This document shows, piece after piece, positions 1 to 6,140 of a stretch of 10,654 nucleotides of DNA. The number at the start of each line of letters is the position of its first letter. Position 1 is the stretch's first letter. The notes under the pieces are model-generated. The model was given only the letters and a program-made list of their open reading frames with translations, had not been told where the DNA came from and searched no databases. Origin of the DNA: Phycisphaeraceae bacterium (lineage in GTDB: Bacteria > Planctomycetota > Phycisphaerae > Phycisphaerales > Phycisphaeraceae); the NCBI GenBank assembly GCA_007119405.1, contig SKPT01000330.1, positions 1-10,654 on the forward strand. The letters are read 5' to 3'. A program made the position numbers and the translations under genes.

Positions 1-211
1 GCCCGGCGGCGCAAAGCCCCATGCACCCGACCCCCTTGACGCCACACGTCTTCTCAACCCCGCGCTGCTTGACCGCCTCGCCCAGGCCCTTGAGCAGCGC
101 CTCGCCGCCGGCGCTGCGACAGCCCGCGGCGTTGCATACGCGAATGGTGTGCGCGGGCTGCTCGGCCTGGCGCTCCTTGTCCACCAACTCTTGCAGGGTT
201 TCGCTGTTCAT
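1..211 (-). CDS. hoxF: HoxF-type diaphorase subunit, N-terminal part only
   Basis: Only the first 70 codons are present; the gene continues beyond the left edge. The visible part is a thioredoxin-like [2Fe-2S] domain with the cysteine pattern C26-x4-C31 (VCNAAGC) and C63-x3-C67 (GVGCMGLC). This is the N-terminal domain of HoxF/NuoF-like NADH-binding subunits. In the known family it is followed by FMN/NAD-binding and [4Fe-4S] domains that oxidise or reduce NAD(H) in the cytoplasm and pass electrons to the hydrogenase module. The ATG overlaps the hoxE stop codon (ATGA), so the two are probably translationally coupled. The hyp genes upstream make an [NiFe] Hox partner likelier than complex I or formate dehydrogenase. 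An electron-bifurcating HydB-type subunit remains possible, because the rest of the operon is not visible. Confidence 0.85.
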   Translation of the reverse strand, partial: MNSETLQELVDKERQAEQPAHTIRVCNAAGCRSAGGEALLKGLGEAVKQRGVEKTCGVKGVGCMGLCAAG

Positions 212-708
212 GAGTTCACCATCTCATCCAGTCGCTGGTTCAGGGCCTCGGGCGTAAGGTTGCCTTCGACCTGGCCATCGAACACCACCGCGGGCGCGAG
301 CCCGCACGAGCCCAGGCAACGCGCCGTCAGCAGCGACAGCTCGCCGTCGTCGCTCGTGCGCCCCGGGGCGACGTGGAAGCGTTCGCTGACCTGGTCCACG
401 AGCTGCTGCGCGCCCTTGATGTAGCAGGCGGTGCCCAGGCACACCACGCAGGCGTGCTTGCCCGGCGGGCGCATGGTGAAGTAGTGGTAGAACGTCGCCA
501 CGCCGTACACCTTGCTCAGCGGCACGTTCAGCGACCGCGCCACGTAGCGCATCGCCGGCTCGTCGATGTAGCCGAACCACTCCTGCACGCTGTGCAGCGC
601 CTCGATCAGGGCGTGATCGGCGTAGCCGTTGCGCCGCATCGTGGTGTCGACGACCTTCCAGCGTTTGTCGTCGGTGGGCGGCTCGGGTTTCGTCAGGCTG
701 GCGATCAT
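208..708 (-). CDS. hoxE: HoxE, [2Fe-2S] diaphorase subunit of bidirectional [NiFe] hydrogenase
   Basis: This 166-residue protein has the usual length of HoxE/NuoE proteins. An N-terminal helical region (about 20-75) includes the motif GVATFYHYF at 69-77. It is followed by a thioredoxin-like [2Fe-2S] domain with ligands C90-x4-C95 (CLGTAC) and C131-x3-C135 (RCLGSCGLAP). The stretches LGTACYIKGA and LLTARCLGSCGLAPAVVFDG read like HoxE of bidirectional NAD(P)-linked hydrogenases rather than a complex I NuoE, which is a judgement by eye. In that complex HoxE and HoxF carry electrons between NAD(P)H and the HoxU/HoxY/HoxH hydrogenase module. Start and stop both overlap neighbours as ATGA: the small membrane-protein gene upstream and hoxF downstream. 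A GGAGGTG ribosome site just ahead of the ATG lies inside the upstream gene. HydC of bifurcating complexes is the main alternative name. Confidence 0.92.
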   Translation of the reverse strand: MIASLTKPEPPTDDKRWKVVDTTMRRNGYADHALIEALHSVQEWFGYIDEPAMRYVARSLNVPLSKVYGVATFYHYFTMRPPGKHACVVCLGTACYIKGAQQLVDQVSERFHVAPGRTSDDGELSLLTARCLGSCGLAPAVVFDGQVEGNLTPEALNQRLDEMVNS

Positions 709-884
709 GCGTCACCTCCAATGTCGTCAGGGGTGCCGTTGCCCGTGCGCAGCACCTGTCCGATCGCCACCGCCAGCACGCCCACCGCCGCGCCGCCGCC
801 GATGAGCGTGAGCATCTCGATGAGCGACATGCCCGTCTGAGCGTGTCCCTCCCAGCAGTGCGCCAGCGTGAGGATGAGTTCCAT
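705..884 (-). CDS. Small single-helix membrane protein between hypE and hoxE
   Basis: This is an unrecognised 59-residue ORF. Its ATG follows a strong ribosome site (AAAGGAG) that overlaps the end of hypE, and its TGA overlaps the hoxE ATG (ATGA). A short polar N-terminus with one cysteine and two histidines (LAHCWEGHAQ) leads into one hydrophobic segment at about residues 20-46 (MLTLIGGGAAVGVLAVAIGQ), followed by a short Asp-rich tail with no charged repeat. Codon third positions are mostly G or C, as in its neighbours. Its position inside a tightly packed operon suggests it is really translated. It could anchor the otherwise soluble Hox diaphorase to the membrane or act as a small accessory subunit. 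That role is inference from location only, and no family is recognised. The internal ATG at codon 19 is a possible alternative start but lacks an equally good ribosome site. Confidence 0.7.
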   Translation of the reverse strand: MELILTLAHCWEGHAQTGMSLIEMLTLIGGGAAVGVLAVAIGQVLRTGNGTPDDIGGDA

Positions 885-897
885 GATGCCGCTCCTT

Positions 898-1962
898 TCA
901 GCAGATGCGAGGCAACTGTTCGCCGTAGGGTTTCTGCACGATGCGTCGGCCGCCGATGCCCGTGTGCAACTCGCACCGGCCGTCGCGGATGTCCTCGACG
1001 CGCCCGACGATCGCCGCGCCGCGTCCGCGCGCGTGGGCGTGCATCACCGCGAGCACGTCGTCGGCGGCGTCGCCGCGCACCGTCGCCACGAGCTTGCCTT
1101 CGTTGGCGATCTCCAGCGGATCGAGCCCGAGCATCTCGGCCGCGTGCTCGACGCCGGCGTCGATGGGCAAAGCCCTCTCCTCCAGCACCACGCGCCACCC
1201 GCTGGCCTGGGCCAGGTCGACGGCCAGGGTGCTCAGCCCGCCGCGCGTCGGGTCGCGCATGAAGCTGATGGCCTCGCCGAAGCGATCCAGCAGATCCTCC
1301 ACCAGCCCGTTGAGCGGCGCCGCGTCGGTTTGCAGAGAGGACTCGAGCTCGGGCATCTCGCGGGCGAGCATCACCGCCAGGCCATGCTCGCCCAGCGGCC
1401 CGGAGACGATGACGCGGTCGCCCGGCTCGACGCGACCCGGCGACAGCCGCGCCCGCCGGTGCACCCGGCCGACGCCGGCGGTGGTGATGTAGAACCCGTC
1501 GGCGTCGTCGCGAGCGACGACCTTCGTATCACCGGTGAGCACGCGCGTGCCGGCCTCGTCCAGCGCCGTGCGGATCGAGGCCAGCACCGTCTCGACATCC
1601 TCGCGCGGCGTGCCCTCGGGCATGATCAGGCTCAGCGCCAGGCCGATGGGCATCGCCCCGCACACCGCCAGGTCGTTGACCGTGCCGCACACCGCCAGCC
1701 GCCCCACGTCCCCGCCGGGGAATCGCCACGGCTGGACGACGTAACTGTCGATGGTCAGCGCCAGGTCGCGCCCGATCGCCGCGCTGTCGAGCAGCGGCGC
1801 ATCGGGCGAACTGCCCAGCCCGGGCAGGATCACCTGGCGAAGCAGCTCGTCACTGACTTGCCCCCCGCCGCCGTGCGCCAGCGTCAGGTGCTTGAACCCC
1901 TCGCCCCCGTGGGCGAGGCGCCCGCCACCGCGCGCGACGGCCTGCTCGTTACGCTTGATCAT
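898..1962 (-). CDS. hypE: HypE, hydrogenase maturation carbamoyl dehydratase
   Basis: This is a 354-residue PurM/AIR-synthase-like protein. HypE receives a carbamoyl group from HypF on its C-terminal cysteine and dehydrates it with ATP to a thiocyanate, the source of the CN ligands of the [NiFe] site. Hallmarks seen: LAHGGGG near 28-34, FPGGDVGRLAVCGTVNDLA at 81-99, the MRDPTRGGL loop, and the C-terminal tetrapeptide PRIC that carries the modified cysteine as the very last residue. The ATG at 1962 has an AGGAG site 9-10 bases upstream. An in-frame start at 2058 is rejected because it would translate the repeat element. Oddity: residues 12-34 hold two LAHGG-like segments (RLAHGGEG, then LTLAHGGGG), giving a slightly longer N-terminus than usual. 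The gene lies downstream of a repeat copy and just ahead of the small membrane-protein gene. Confidence 0.95.
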   Translation of the reverse strand: MIKRNEQAVARGGGRLAHGGEGFKHLTLAHGGGGQVSDELLRQVILPGLGSSPDAPLLDSAAIGRDLALTIDSYVVQPWRFPGGDVGRLAVCGTVNDLAVCGAMPIGLALSLIMPEGTPREDVETVLASIRTALDEAGTRVLTGDTKVVARDDADGFYITTAGVGRVHRRARLSPGRVEPGDRVIVSGPLGEHGLAVMLAREMPELESSLQTDAAPLNGLVEDLLDRFGEAISFMRDPTRGGLSTLAVDLAQASGWRVVLEERALPIDAGVEHAAEMLGLDPLEIANEGKLVATVRGDAADDVLAVMHAHARGRGAAIVGRVEDIRDGRCELHTGIGGRRIVQKPYGEQLPRIC

Positions 1963-1995
1963 GACGCAAGCTCCTGTGCCTGACGCTGACGGAGA

Positions 1996-2132
1996 TAGCC
2001 ACAAATGAACACAGATAGGAAGAGGATGGGAAGGTGTGTCGGCCGGGCAATGCCGCAACGCCGAATCCTCTTCCTGGTTTCCTGCCTTCCTTATTTGCCC
2101 TATTTGTGTTCATTTGTGTTCATTCGTGGCGA
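1996..2132. repeat. Hairpin-forming dispersed repeat, copy A (hypD-hypE junction)
   Basis: This element of about 137 bp closely resembles the one at 3513-3659. Outer inverted arms begin TAGCCACAAATGAACACA on the left and end TGTTCATTCGTGG on the right, so the whole would fold into a long hairpin. An inner perfect 11-bp pair (AGGAAGAGGAT at 2017-2027, its complement at 2065-2075) encloses a conserved G+C-rich loop containing GTGTGTCGGCCGGGCAA. The left arm has one AATGAACACA unit and the right arm two. On the minus strand the right arm runs into the end of hypD, encoding its last six residues and the stop. No transposase is present. It looks like a MITE- or REP-like non-coding element. Whether it affects hyp mRNA is unknown. 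Confidence 0.88.
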
Positions 2133-3234
2133 GTGTTTCGTCTCGGCGCGCGGCCGGCGTGCGGTGATACTTGAACCAGGCCGCGCACGTCCCCTCCGAG
2201 CTGACCATGCACGGGCCGATCGGCCGCATCGGCGTGCACGGGTTGTCAAACAGCGGGCACTCGTCCGGGCGGGCGCGGCCGGTGATCACCTCGCCGCAGC
2301 GACAACCGCCCGGCTCCGGGGCGTCCACCACCTGCACGCCGAATCGCTTCAGCGCGTCAAAGCTCGCGTAACGCCCGCGCAACACCATCGCGCTGCCTTC
2401 CATCCACCCCAGCCCGCGCCACCGCGCCGGGCCCGGCTTGAAGACGCGATCCAGCAGCCGCTGGGCCGCACCGTTGCCCGTGTCGCTGACCGCCTCGGCG
2501 TACTGGTTGATCAGTTCCGCCCGGCCCTCGGCCGCGAGCTGCGTCAACTGCGCCAGGCCCAGCGCCATCTGCTCGGGCTCGAACCCGGCGATCACGCACG
2601 GCATCGCGTAGCGCTCGACCAGCGGGCGATACGCCTCGGCGCCGATGATCACCGACACGTGCCCCGGGCAGAGGAACCCGTCCAGCGCCACCATGCCACC
2701 GGCCAGCAGCGCCTCCATCGCCGGCACCACGCGCTTGTGGCTGGCCAGCACGGTGAAGTTGGCCAGCTCCAGCCGCTCGGCCATGTCGATCGCCGCGGCC
2801 GTGGCGGGCGCGGTCGTCTCGAAACCCACCGCCGCGAGCACCACCTGGCGGCTGGGCTCGCGGGCCGCGCGCTTCACGGCGTCCAGCGCGCTGTAGATCA
2901 CGCGCACGTCCGCGCCGCGCCCGCGCGCCGCCTCCAGGCTCCCCGTGCGCCCGGGCACGCGCAGCATGTCGCCATAGGTGCACAGCGTCACGCCGGCGAC
3001 GTCCGCCAGCTCGATCAGCGCATCGATCTCGCCCTGGGCCGTGACGCACACCGGGCAGCCCGGGCCGCTGCGCAGCGCCACGTTGGCGGGCATGACGCTG
3101 GGCAGGCCGCTGCGGAACGAGCTCATCGTGTGCGTGCCGCAGACCTCCATGAACGTCGCGTCGCGCCCCAGCCGCCCCGCGGCGCGCTTCAGCCAGGCCA
3201 GCGCATGCGTGATGTCAGGCAGTGGCTGGTTCAC
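2110..3234 (-). CDS. hypD: HypD, hydrogenase maturation iron-sulfur protein
   Basis: HypD (374 residues) is the [4Fe-4S] scaffold that, with HypC, holds the iron while CO and two CN ligands are attached. Visible hallmarks: FMEVCGTHTM at 28-37 with the essential Cys32, SGPGCPVC at 56-63 (Cys60, Cys63), and FLCPGHVSVIIG in the middle. The C-terminal cysteine-rich segment has C311, C313, C326, C333, C342 and C350 (GGCRCGEV, CTPMRPIGPCMVSSEGTCAA). The start is a GTG that overlaps the hypC TGA as GTGA, with a GAGGAGG ribosome site inside hypC, so the two are translationally coupled. A longer frame upstream only shadows hypC. Unusually, the C-terminus past the conserved WFKY is a tail of about 18 residues. 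Its last six residues (ATNEHK) and its stop come from the adjoining repeat arm. Confidence 0.95.
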   Translation of the reverse strand: MNQPLPDITHALAWLKRAAGRLGRDATFMEVCGTHTMSSFRSGLPSVMPANVALRSGPGCPVCVTAQGEIDALIELADVAGVTLCTYGDMLRVPGRTGSLEAARGRGADVRVIYSALDAVKRAAREPSRQVVLAAVGFETTAPATAAAIDMAERLELANFTVLASHKRVVPAMEALLAGGMVALDGFLCPGHVSVIIGAEAYRPLVERYAMPCVIAGFEPEQMALGLAQLTQLAAEGRAELINQYAEAVSDTGNGAAQRLLDRVFKPGPARWRGLGWMEGSAMVLRGRYASFDALKRFGVQVVDAPEPGGCRCGEVITGRARPDECPLFDNPCTPMRPIGPCMVSSEGTCAAWFKYHRTPAARRDETLATNEHK

Positions 3235-3458
3235 GATGCCTCCTCCCCCGCGCCGAGCTGCGCGATCTCCTCTCGCCGTCGCTGCGCCTCGTCCACGTCC
3301 AATCGCTCGATGGCGAAGCCGGCGTGCAGCAGCACCCAGTCGCCCGGCTTCGCCTCGGGCACGAGCACGGTGCTGATGCGCAGGCGATTGCCGCCCAGGT
3401 CCACCAGCGCCTCGCCCGTTTCGCACTCAACCAGCTTTGCCGGCACCGCCAGGCACAT
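3231..3458 (-). CDS. hypC: HypC/HybG-family hydrogenase assembly chaperone
   Basis: This 75-residue protein has the family's usual size. HypC pairs with HypD, carries the Fe(CN)2CO precursor through its N-terminal cysteine and delivers it to the hydrogenase large subunit. The diagnostic N-terminus MCLAVPAK is present, with Cys2 becoming the first residue after methionine removal. An OB-like barrel follows (about 8-55, including the GDWVLLHAGFAIERLD motif), then a charged helix (DEAQRRREEIAQL). The ATG at 3458 has an AAGGAG site 6-8 bases upstream. A longer in-frame reading from 3539 would translate the upstream repeat and is rejected. The stop overlaps the hypD start. A repeat-filled gap of about 200 bp separates it from hypF, so hypC may depend on read-through or an internal promoter; no clear one was found. 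Confidence 0.95.
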   Translation of the reverse strand: MCLAVPAKLVECETGEALVDLGGNRLRISTVLVPEAKPGDWVLLHAGFAIERLDVDEAQRRREEIAQLGAGEEAS

Positions 3459-3476
3459 GCTCACGCTCCTTCGAAA

Positions 3477-3512
3477 AACCACAGAGGCACGGAGGACACC
3501 GAGAAGAAGAAA
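3477..3512. repeat. ACCACAGAGGCAC-type short dispersed repeat
   Basis: This purine-rich stretch (ACCACAGAGGCACGGAGGAC and onward) lies between the hypC ribosome site and the large inverted repeat. Similar ACCACAGAG-type strings are, from general knowledge, widespread intergenic repeats in Planctomycetota, Verrucomicrobiota and Acidobacteriota genomes, often directly beside AATGAACAC-type repeats as here. It encodes nothing recognisable. Its right edge merges with the AATAGCCAC start of repeat copy B, so both could be one composite element. Confidence 0.6.
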
Positions 3513-3659
3513 TAGCCACGAATGAACACAAATGAACACGGATAGGAAGGGGATGGGAAAGTGTGTCGGCCGGGCAACGCCGCAATGCCGACTCCCTTTC
3601 CTGGTTTCCTGGCTTGCTCATTTGTCCTATTCGTGTTCATTTGTGTTCATTCGTGGCTA
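3513..3659. repeat. Hairpin-forming dispersed repeat, copy B (hypF-hypC junction)
   Basis: This 147-bp element has 35-bp terminal inverted arms (3513-3547 and 3625-3659) that pair at 34 of 35 positions by eye. Each arm starts TAGCCACGAATGAACACA and holds two AATGAACAC units. The core between the arms shares the segment GTGTGTCGGCCGGGCAA and the following GCCGCAA with copy A. The outermost three bases on the hypF side form the hypF TAG stop. No ORF inside is credible. Possible roles are an inert MITE-like insertion, an mRNA-stabilising hairpin, or a partial transcription block between hypF and hypC. None can be chosen from sequence alone. Confidence 0.9.
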
Positions 3660-6050
3660 GTCTTCTGTCCCCCCGCGCGCCAGCGCCACTGCCGCCTGGC
3701 CCAGCGCCAGGCCGCCGTCGTTGGGCGGCACCTGCTCGTGTCGATACACCTTGAACCCGCGCTGGCCCAGGCGATCCTCGAGCCGGTGCGTCAGCAGCGC
3801 GTTGCAGAACACGCCGCCGCTGAGCACCACCTCGCCCAGGCCCGTGCGCTGCGCCGCTTCAACCACGGCGGCCTCGAACGCCGCCGCAAGCTGCTCGTGG
3901 AACCATCGTGCCAGCACCGGCGCCTCGCGCCCGCGGGCATGCTCGGCCAGGACCGTGCGCGTCATGGGTGACAGGTCGATCCGGCGCAGGCCCGCCACCT
4001 CCGCGTCGTCGTGCAGCGCGAACGCCGCGGCCGGCAGATCAGAAGCGTCGTCGGTGTCGGCGGCCGCGGCTTCGAGGCGGAGTCCGGCACGAGCCTCGAA
4101 GTCGTTGCACAGGCACAACCCGAGCATCGCGGCCACGGCGTCGAAATACCGCCCGGCCGCACTGCTCGGCACGACGCCGACACCGCGACGCATCATGACA
4201 CCCAGCGTCCGGCGCTCGCGCTCGTCGCCAAAGAGGCGCGCCATGGCCGGGTGACTTTGCCAATCCTCGCCCCACACCTGCTCGCCCAGCGCCGCGGCGC
4301 AGCGGCGTGTGTCGCGCGCCGACGCGTCGCCGCCGGGCAGAGCCAGCGGCCGCAGCCGCGCCAGCCGCACGAAGTCACGCCGGCTGGCCCGCAGCAGCTC
4401 CCCGCCCCACACCCCGCCATCCTGGCCGTAGCCCACGCCGTCGCACACCACTGCCAGCACCGGCTCGTGCAGGTCGTGCTCGGCCATCACCGCCGCGGCG
4501 TGGGCGTGATGGTGCTGCACCCCGATCAGCGCCAGCCCACGCTGCGCCGCCACGCGCCGCGCGTGCATCGTGCTGACGTACTGCGGGTGCAGGTCGTGCG
4601 CGATCCAGCGCGGCTCAACGTCGAACAGCGCCGCCATGTCCTCGAGCATCGCCGCGTAGCGGTCGAAGACGCGGGCGTCGGTAAGCTCGCCCATGTGCTG
4701 GCTGAGGATCGCCTCGCCGTCGCGCACCATCGCCACGGTGTTCTTCAGCTCGCCGCCGACGCACCAGCCCGGCCCCGCCACCGCCCCCGCGGCAGCACTG
4801 CCGCCCAGCGCGATCGGCACCGGCACGTAGCCCCGCGCCCGCCGCACCGGGATGGCCGCGCCGTCCGTGTCGATGAACACCGAGTCGTCCAGCCCGCGGG
4901 CGATCGGCCGATCGTGCCACAGCAGCGCGTCGCCGTCGCCCATCGCCGCGCCGAGCTGCGCCAGCGCCTCGTCGTTGTCGAAGATCAACGGCTCGTCGGT
5001 GACATTGCCGCTGGTCATCACCAGCGGCTGCGGGCACGCCGGCTCCCGCATCAGCAGATGGTGCATCGCCGTCGATGGCAGCATCACGCCGTAGCGGTGC
5101 CCGTCGGCCGCGACCGATTCCGCCACCGCCGCCTCGCTCCGCCTCGGCGCCAGGACGATCGGCCGCGTGGCCGACGCCAGCAGAACCGCACCGCCGGGCG
5201 ACATGCGCACCAGGTCCATCGCCGCCTCGGCGTCACGGCACATCAATGCGAAGGGCTTGCGGTCCCGCCGCTTGATCGCGCGCACGCGCCGCACGGCCAC
5301 GTCGTCATCGGCGCGACACGCCAGGTGATACCCGCCCATGCCCTTGATCGCCACGATCCCGCCCCCGGCCAGGCGGCGCGCCGCCTCGGCGTACGGGTCG
5401 CCCGCGATCGCCCGGCCTCGGGCATCGACCAGCGACACGTCCGGGCCGCAATCGTGACAGGCGATCGGCTGCGCGTGAAAGCGGCGATCGCCCGGCTCGA
5501 CGTACTCGCCCCGGCAAGGCTCGCACATGGCGAAGCGCGCCATGACCGTGTTCGGCCGGTCGTACGGCACGTCGTGGACGATGCTGTAGCGCGGCCCGCA
5601 GTCCGTGCAGTTGATCAGCCCGTAGCGATGCCGCCGGTCGCCCGGGTCGCACGCCTCGGCCATGCACGCCGGGCAGGTGGCGGTGTCGACGGTGACGGCC
5701 GCGCCGCGCCGGCCGTGGGCGTCGCTGTGGCGGATCTCGAAGCCGCGCTCGCCCGGCAGTGGCGGCAGATCGCTCGTGCGCAGGTCGGTGAAGCGGGCCA
5801 GCGGCGGGGCCTGGCGGATCAGCGCCACGCCGAAGCGATCGAGCTGGTCGCTTGTGCCCTGGGCCTCGACGGTGGCGCCGCGCGTGTCGTTGAGCACGAA
5901 GCCGGTGACCCCATGGGCCAGCGCGACGCGGTAGACGAAGGGTCGCAGGCCCACGCCCTGGACCTGGCCGGCGAGCTGCCAGCGTCGCCGCAGGGCCACG
6001 GCGGCGTCCGCTTGGGGACGTGTTTTGGCCGTGGATGGGGAGCCGAGCAT
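3657..6050 (-). CDS. hypF: HypF, carbamoyltransferase for hydrogenase maturation
   Basis: HypF (797 residues from this ATG) uses carbamoyl phosphate and ATP to make carbamoyl-adenylate and transfers the carbamoyl group to the C-terminal cysteine of HypE. All domains are present in order. The acylphosphatase domain is at about 20-110 (GQVQGVGLRPFVYR at 28-41). Two zinc fingers have CxxC pairs at 126/129, 148/151, 176/179 and 198/201, with the family spacing x18, x24, x18. A YrdC-like domain spans about 215-395. A Kae1-like carbamoyltransferase domain from about 425 carries HHHAHAA (513-519), VLSGGVFCNALL (742-753) and PPNDGGLALGQA (776-787). An alternative GTG at 6083 would add 11 residues but lacks a ribosome site and overlaps the divergent promoter/operator region. 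The ATG itself has only a weak GGCGG. The stop is TAG, formed by the edge of repeat copy B. It is probably the first gene of the hyp-hox operon. Confidence 0.95.
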   Translation of the reverse strand: MLGSPSTAKTRPQADAAVALRRRWQLAGQVQGVGLRPFVYRVALAHGVTGFVLNDTRGATVEAQGTSDQLDRFGVALIRQAPPLARFTDLRTSDLPPLPGERGFEIRHSDAHGRRGAAVTVDTATCPACMAEACDPGDRRHRYGLINCTDCGPRYSIVHDVPYDRPNTVMARFAMCEPCRGEYVEPGDRRFHAQPIACHDCGPDVSLVDARGRAIAGDPYAEAARRLAGGGIVAIKGMGGYHLACRADDDVAVRRVRAIKRRDRKPFALMCRDAEAAMDLVRMSPGGAVLLASATRPIVLAPRRSEAAVAESVAADGHRYGVMLPSTAMHHLLMREPACPQPLVMTSGNVTDEPLIFDNDEALAQLGAAMGDGDALLWHDRPIARGLDDSVFIDTDGAAIPVRRARGYVPVPIALGGSAAAGAVAGPGWCVGGELKNTVAMVRDGEAILSQHMGELTDARVFDRYAAMLEDMAALFDVEPRWIAHDLHPQYVSTMHARRVAAQRGLALIGVQHHHAHAAAVMAEHDLHEPVLAVVCDGVGYGQDGGVWGGELLRASRRDFVRLARLRPLALPGGDASARDTRRCAAALGEQVWGEDWQSHPAMARLFGDERERRTLGVMMRRGVGVVPSSAAGRYFDAVAAMLGLCLCNDFEARAGLRLEAAAADTDDASDLPAAAFALHDDAEVAGLRRIDLSPMTRTVLAEHARGREAPVLARWFHEQLAAAFEAAVVEAAQRTGLGEVVLSGGVFCNALLTHRLEDRLGQRGFKVYRHEQVPPNDGGLALGQAAVALARGGTED

Positions 6051-6067
6051 GACAGCCGCCTGTATAG

Positions 6068-6096
6068 TTGAATTAAGGACCACTTAATCTTATGAT
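6068..6096 (+). promoter_or_regulatory. Sigma-70-type promoter of the flavin-protein gene
   Basis: TTGAAT (6068-6073) and TATGAT (6091-6096) are separated by 17 bp, close to the housekeeping consensus. They stand out as A+T-rich in a G+C-rich background. Transcription would start near 6103, about 38 bases before the ATG at 6141. On the opposite strand TATACA (6066-6061) could be a -10 for hypF, but no matching -35 is visible, and a start there would leave hypF nearly leaderless. Confidence 0.65.
6072..6088. promoter_or_regulatory. Palindromic operator candidate inside the promoter spacer
   Basis: ATTAAG-GACCA-CTTAAT is a perfect 6-bp inverted repeat with a 5-base centre. It overlaps the end of the -35 and fills the spacer of the plus-strand promoter. 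It lies between the divergent hypF and flavin-protein genes, a classic place for a dimeric repressor that could act on both. It does not match the Rex, FNR or IscR consensus sequences I know, so the regulator is unassigned. Confidence 0.5.
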
Positions 6097-6140
6097 ATCT
6101 GCGCAGGCCGTCAAGAGGGCCCTTTCAAAGGAGAGCGACG

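Noticed and set aside
224..1198. Minus-strand frame of 324 codons, Arg/Gly-rich
   Set aside because: It overlaps hypE, the small gene and hoxE in another frame. Composition is that of a frame-shifted shadow.
868..1983. Plus-strand frame of 371 codons
   Set aside because: It is antisense to hypE, which carries its full set of hallmarks including the PRIC end.
1963..2058. 32-residue N-terminal extension of HypE from an upstream ATG
   Set aside because: It would translate repeat copy A. The ATG at 1962 has an AGGAG site and gives a normal HypE start.
2005..3525. Open frame of 506 codons on the plus strand
   Set aside because: It is antisense to hypD and hypC and starts inside the repeat; no family features.
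3459..3539. 27-residue N-terminal extension of HypC
   Set aside because: It would translate the dispersed repeat and displace the essential Met-Cys start.
1996..3659. CRISPR-like array from the repeated AATGAACACA units
   Set aside because: There are only one or two 10-bp units per arm, with no regular unique spacers and no cas genes. The structure is an inverted repeat.
4011..6071. Open frame of 686 codons on the plus strand
   Set aside because: It lies entirely antisense to hypF, whose domains and motifs are complete. The product is Arg/His/Ala-rich low-complexity, as expected from high G+C shadow frames.
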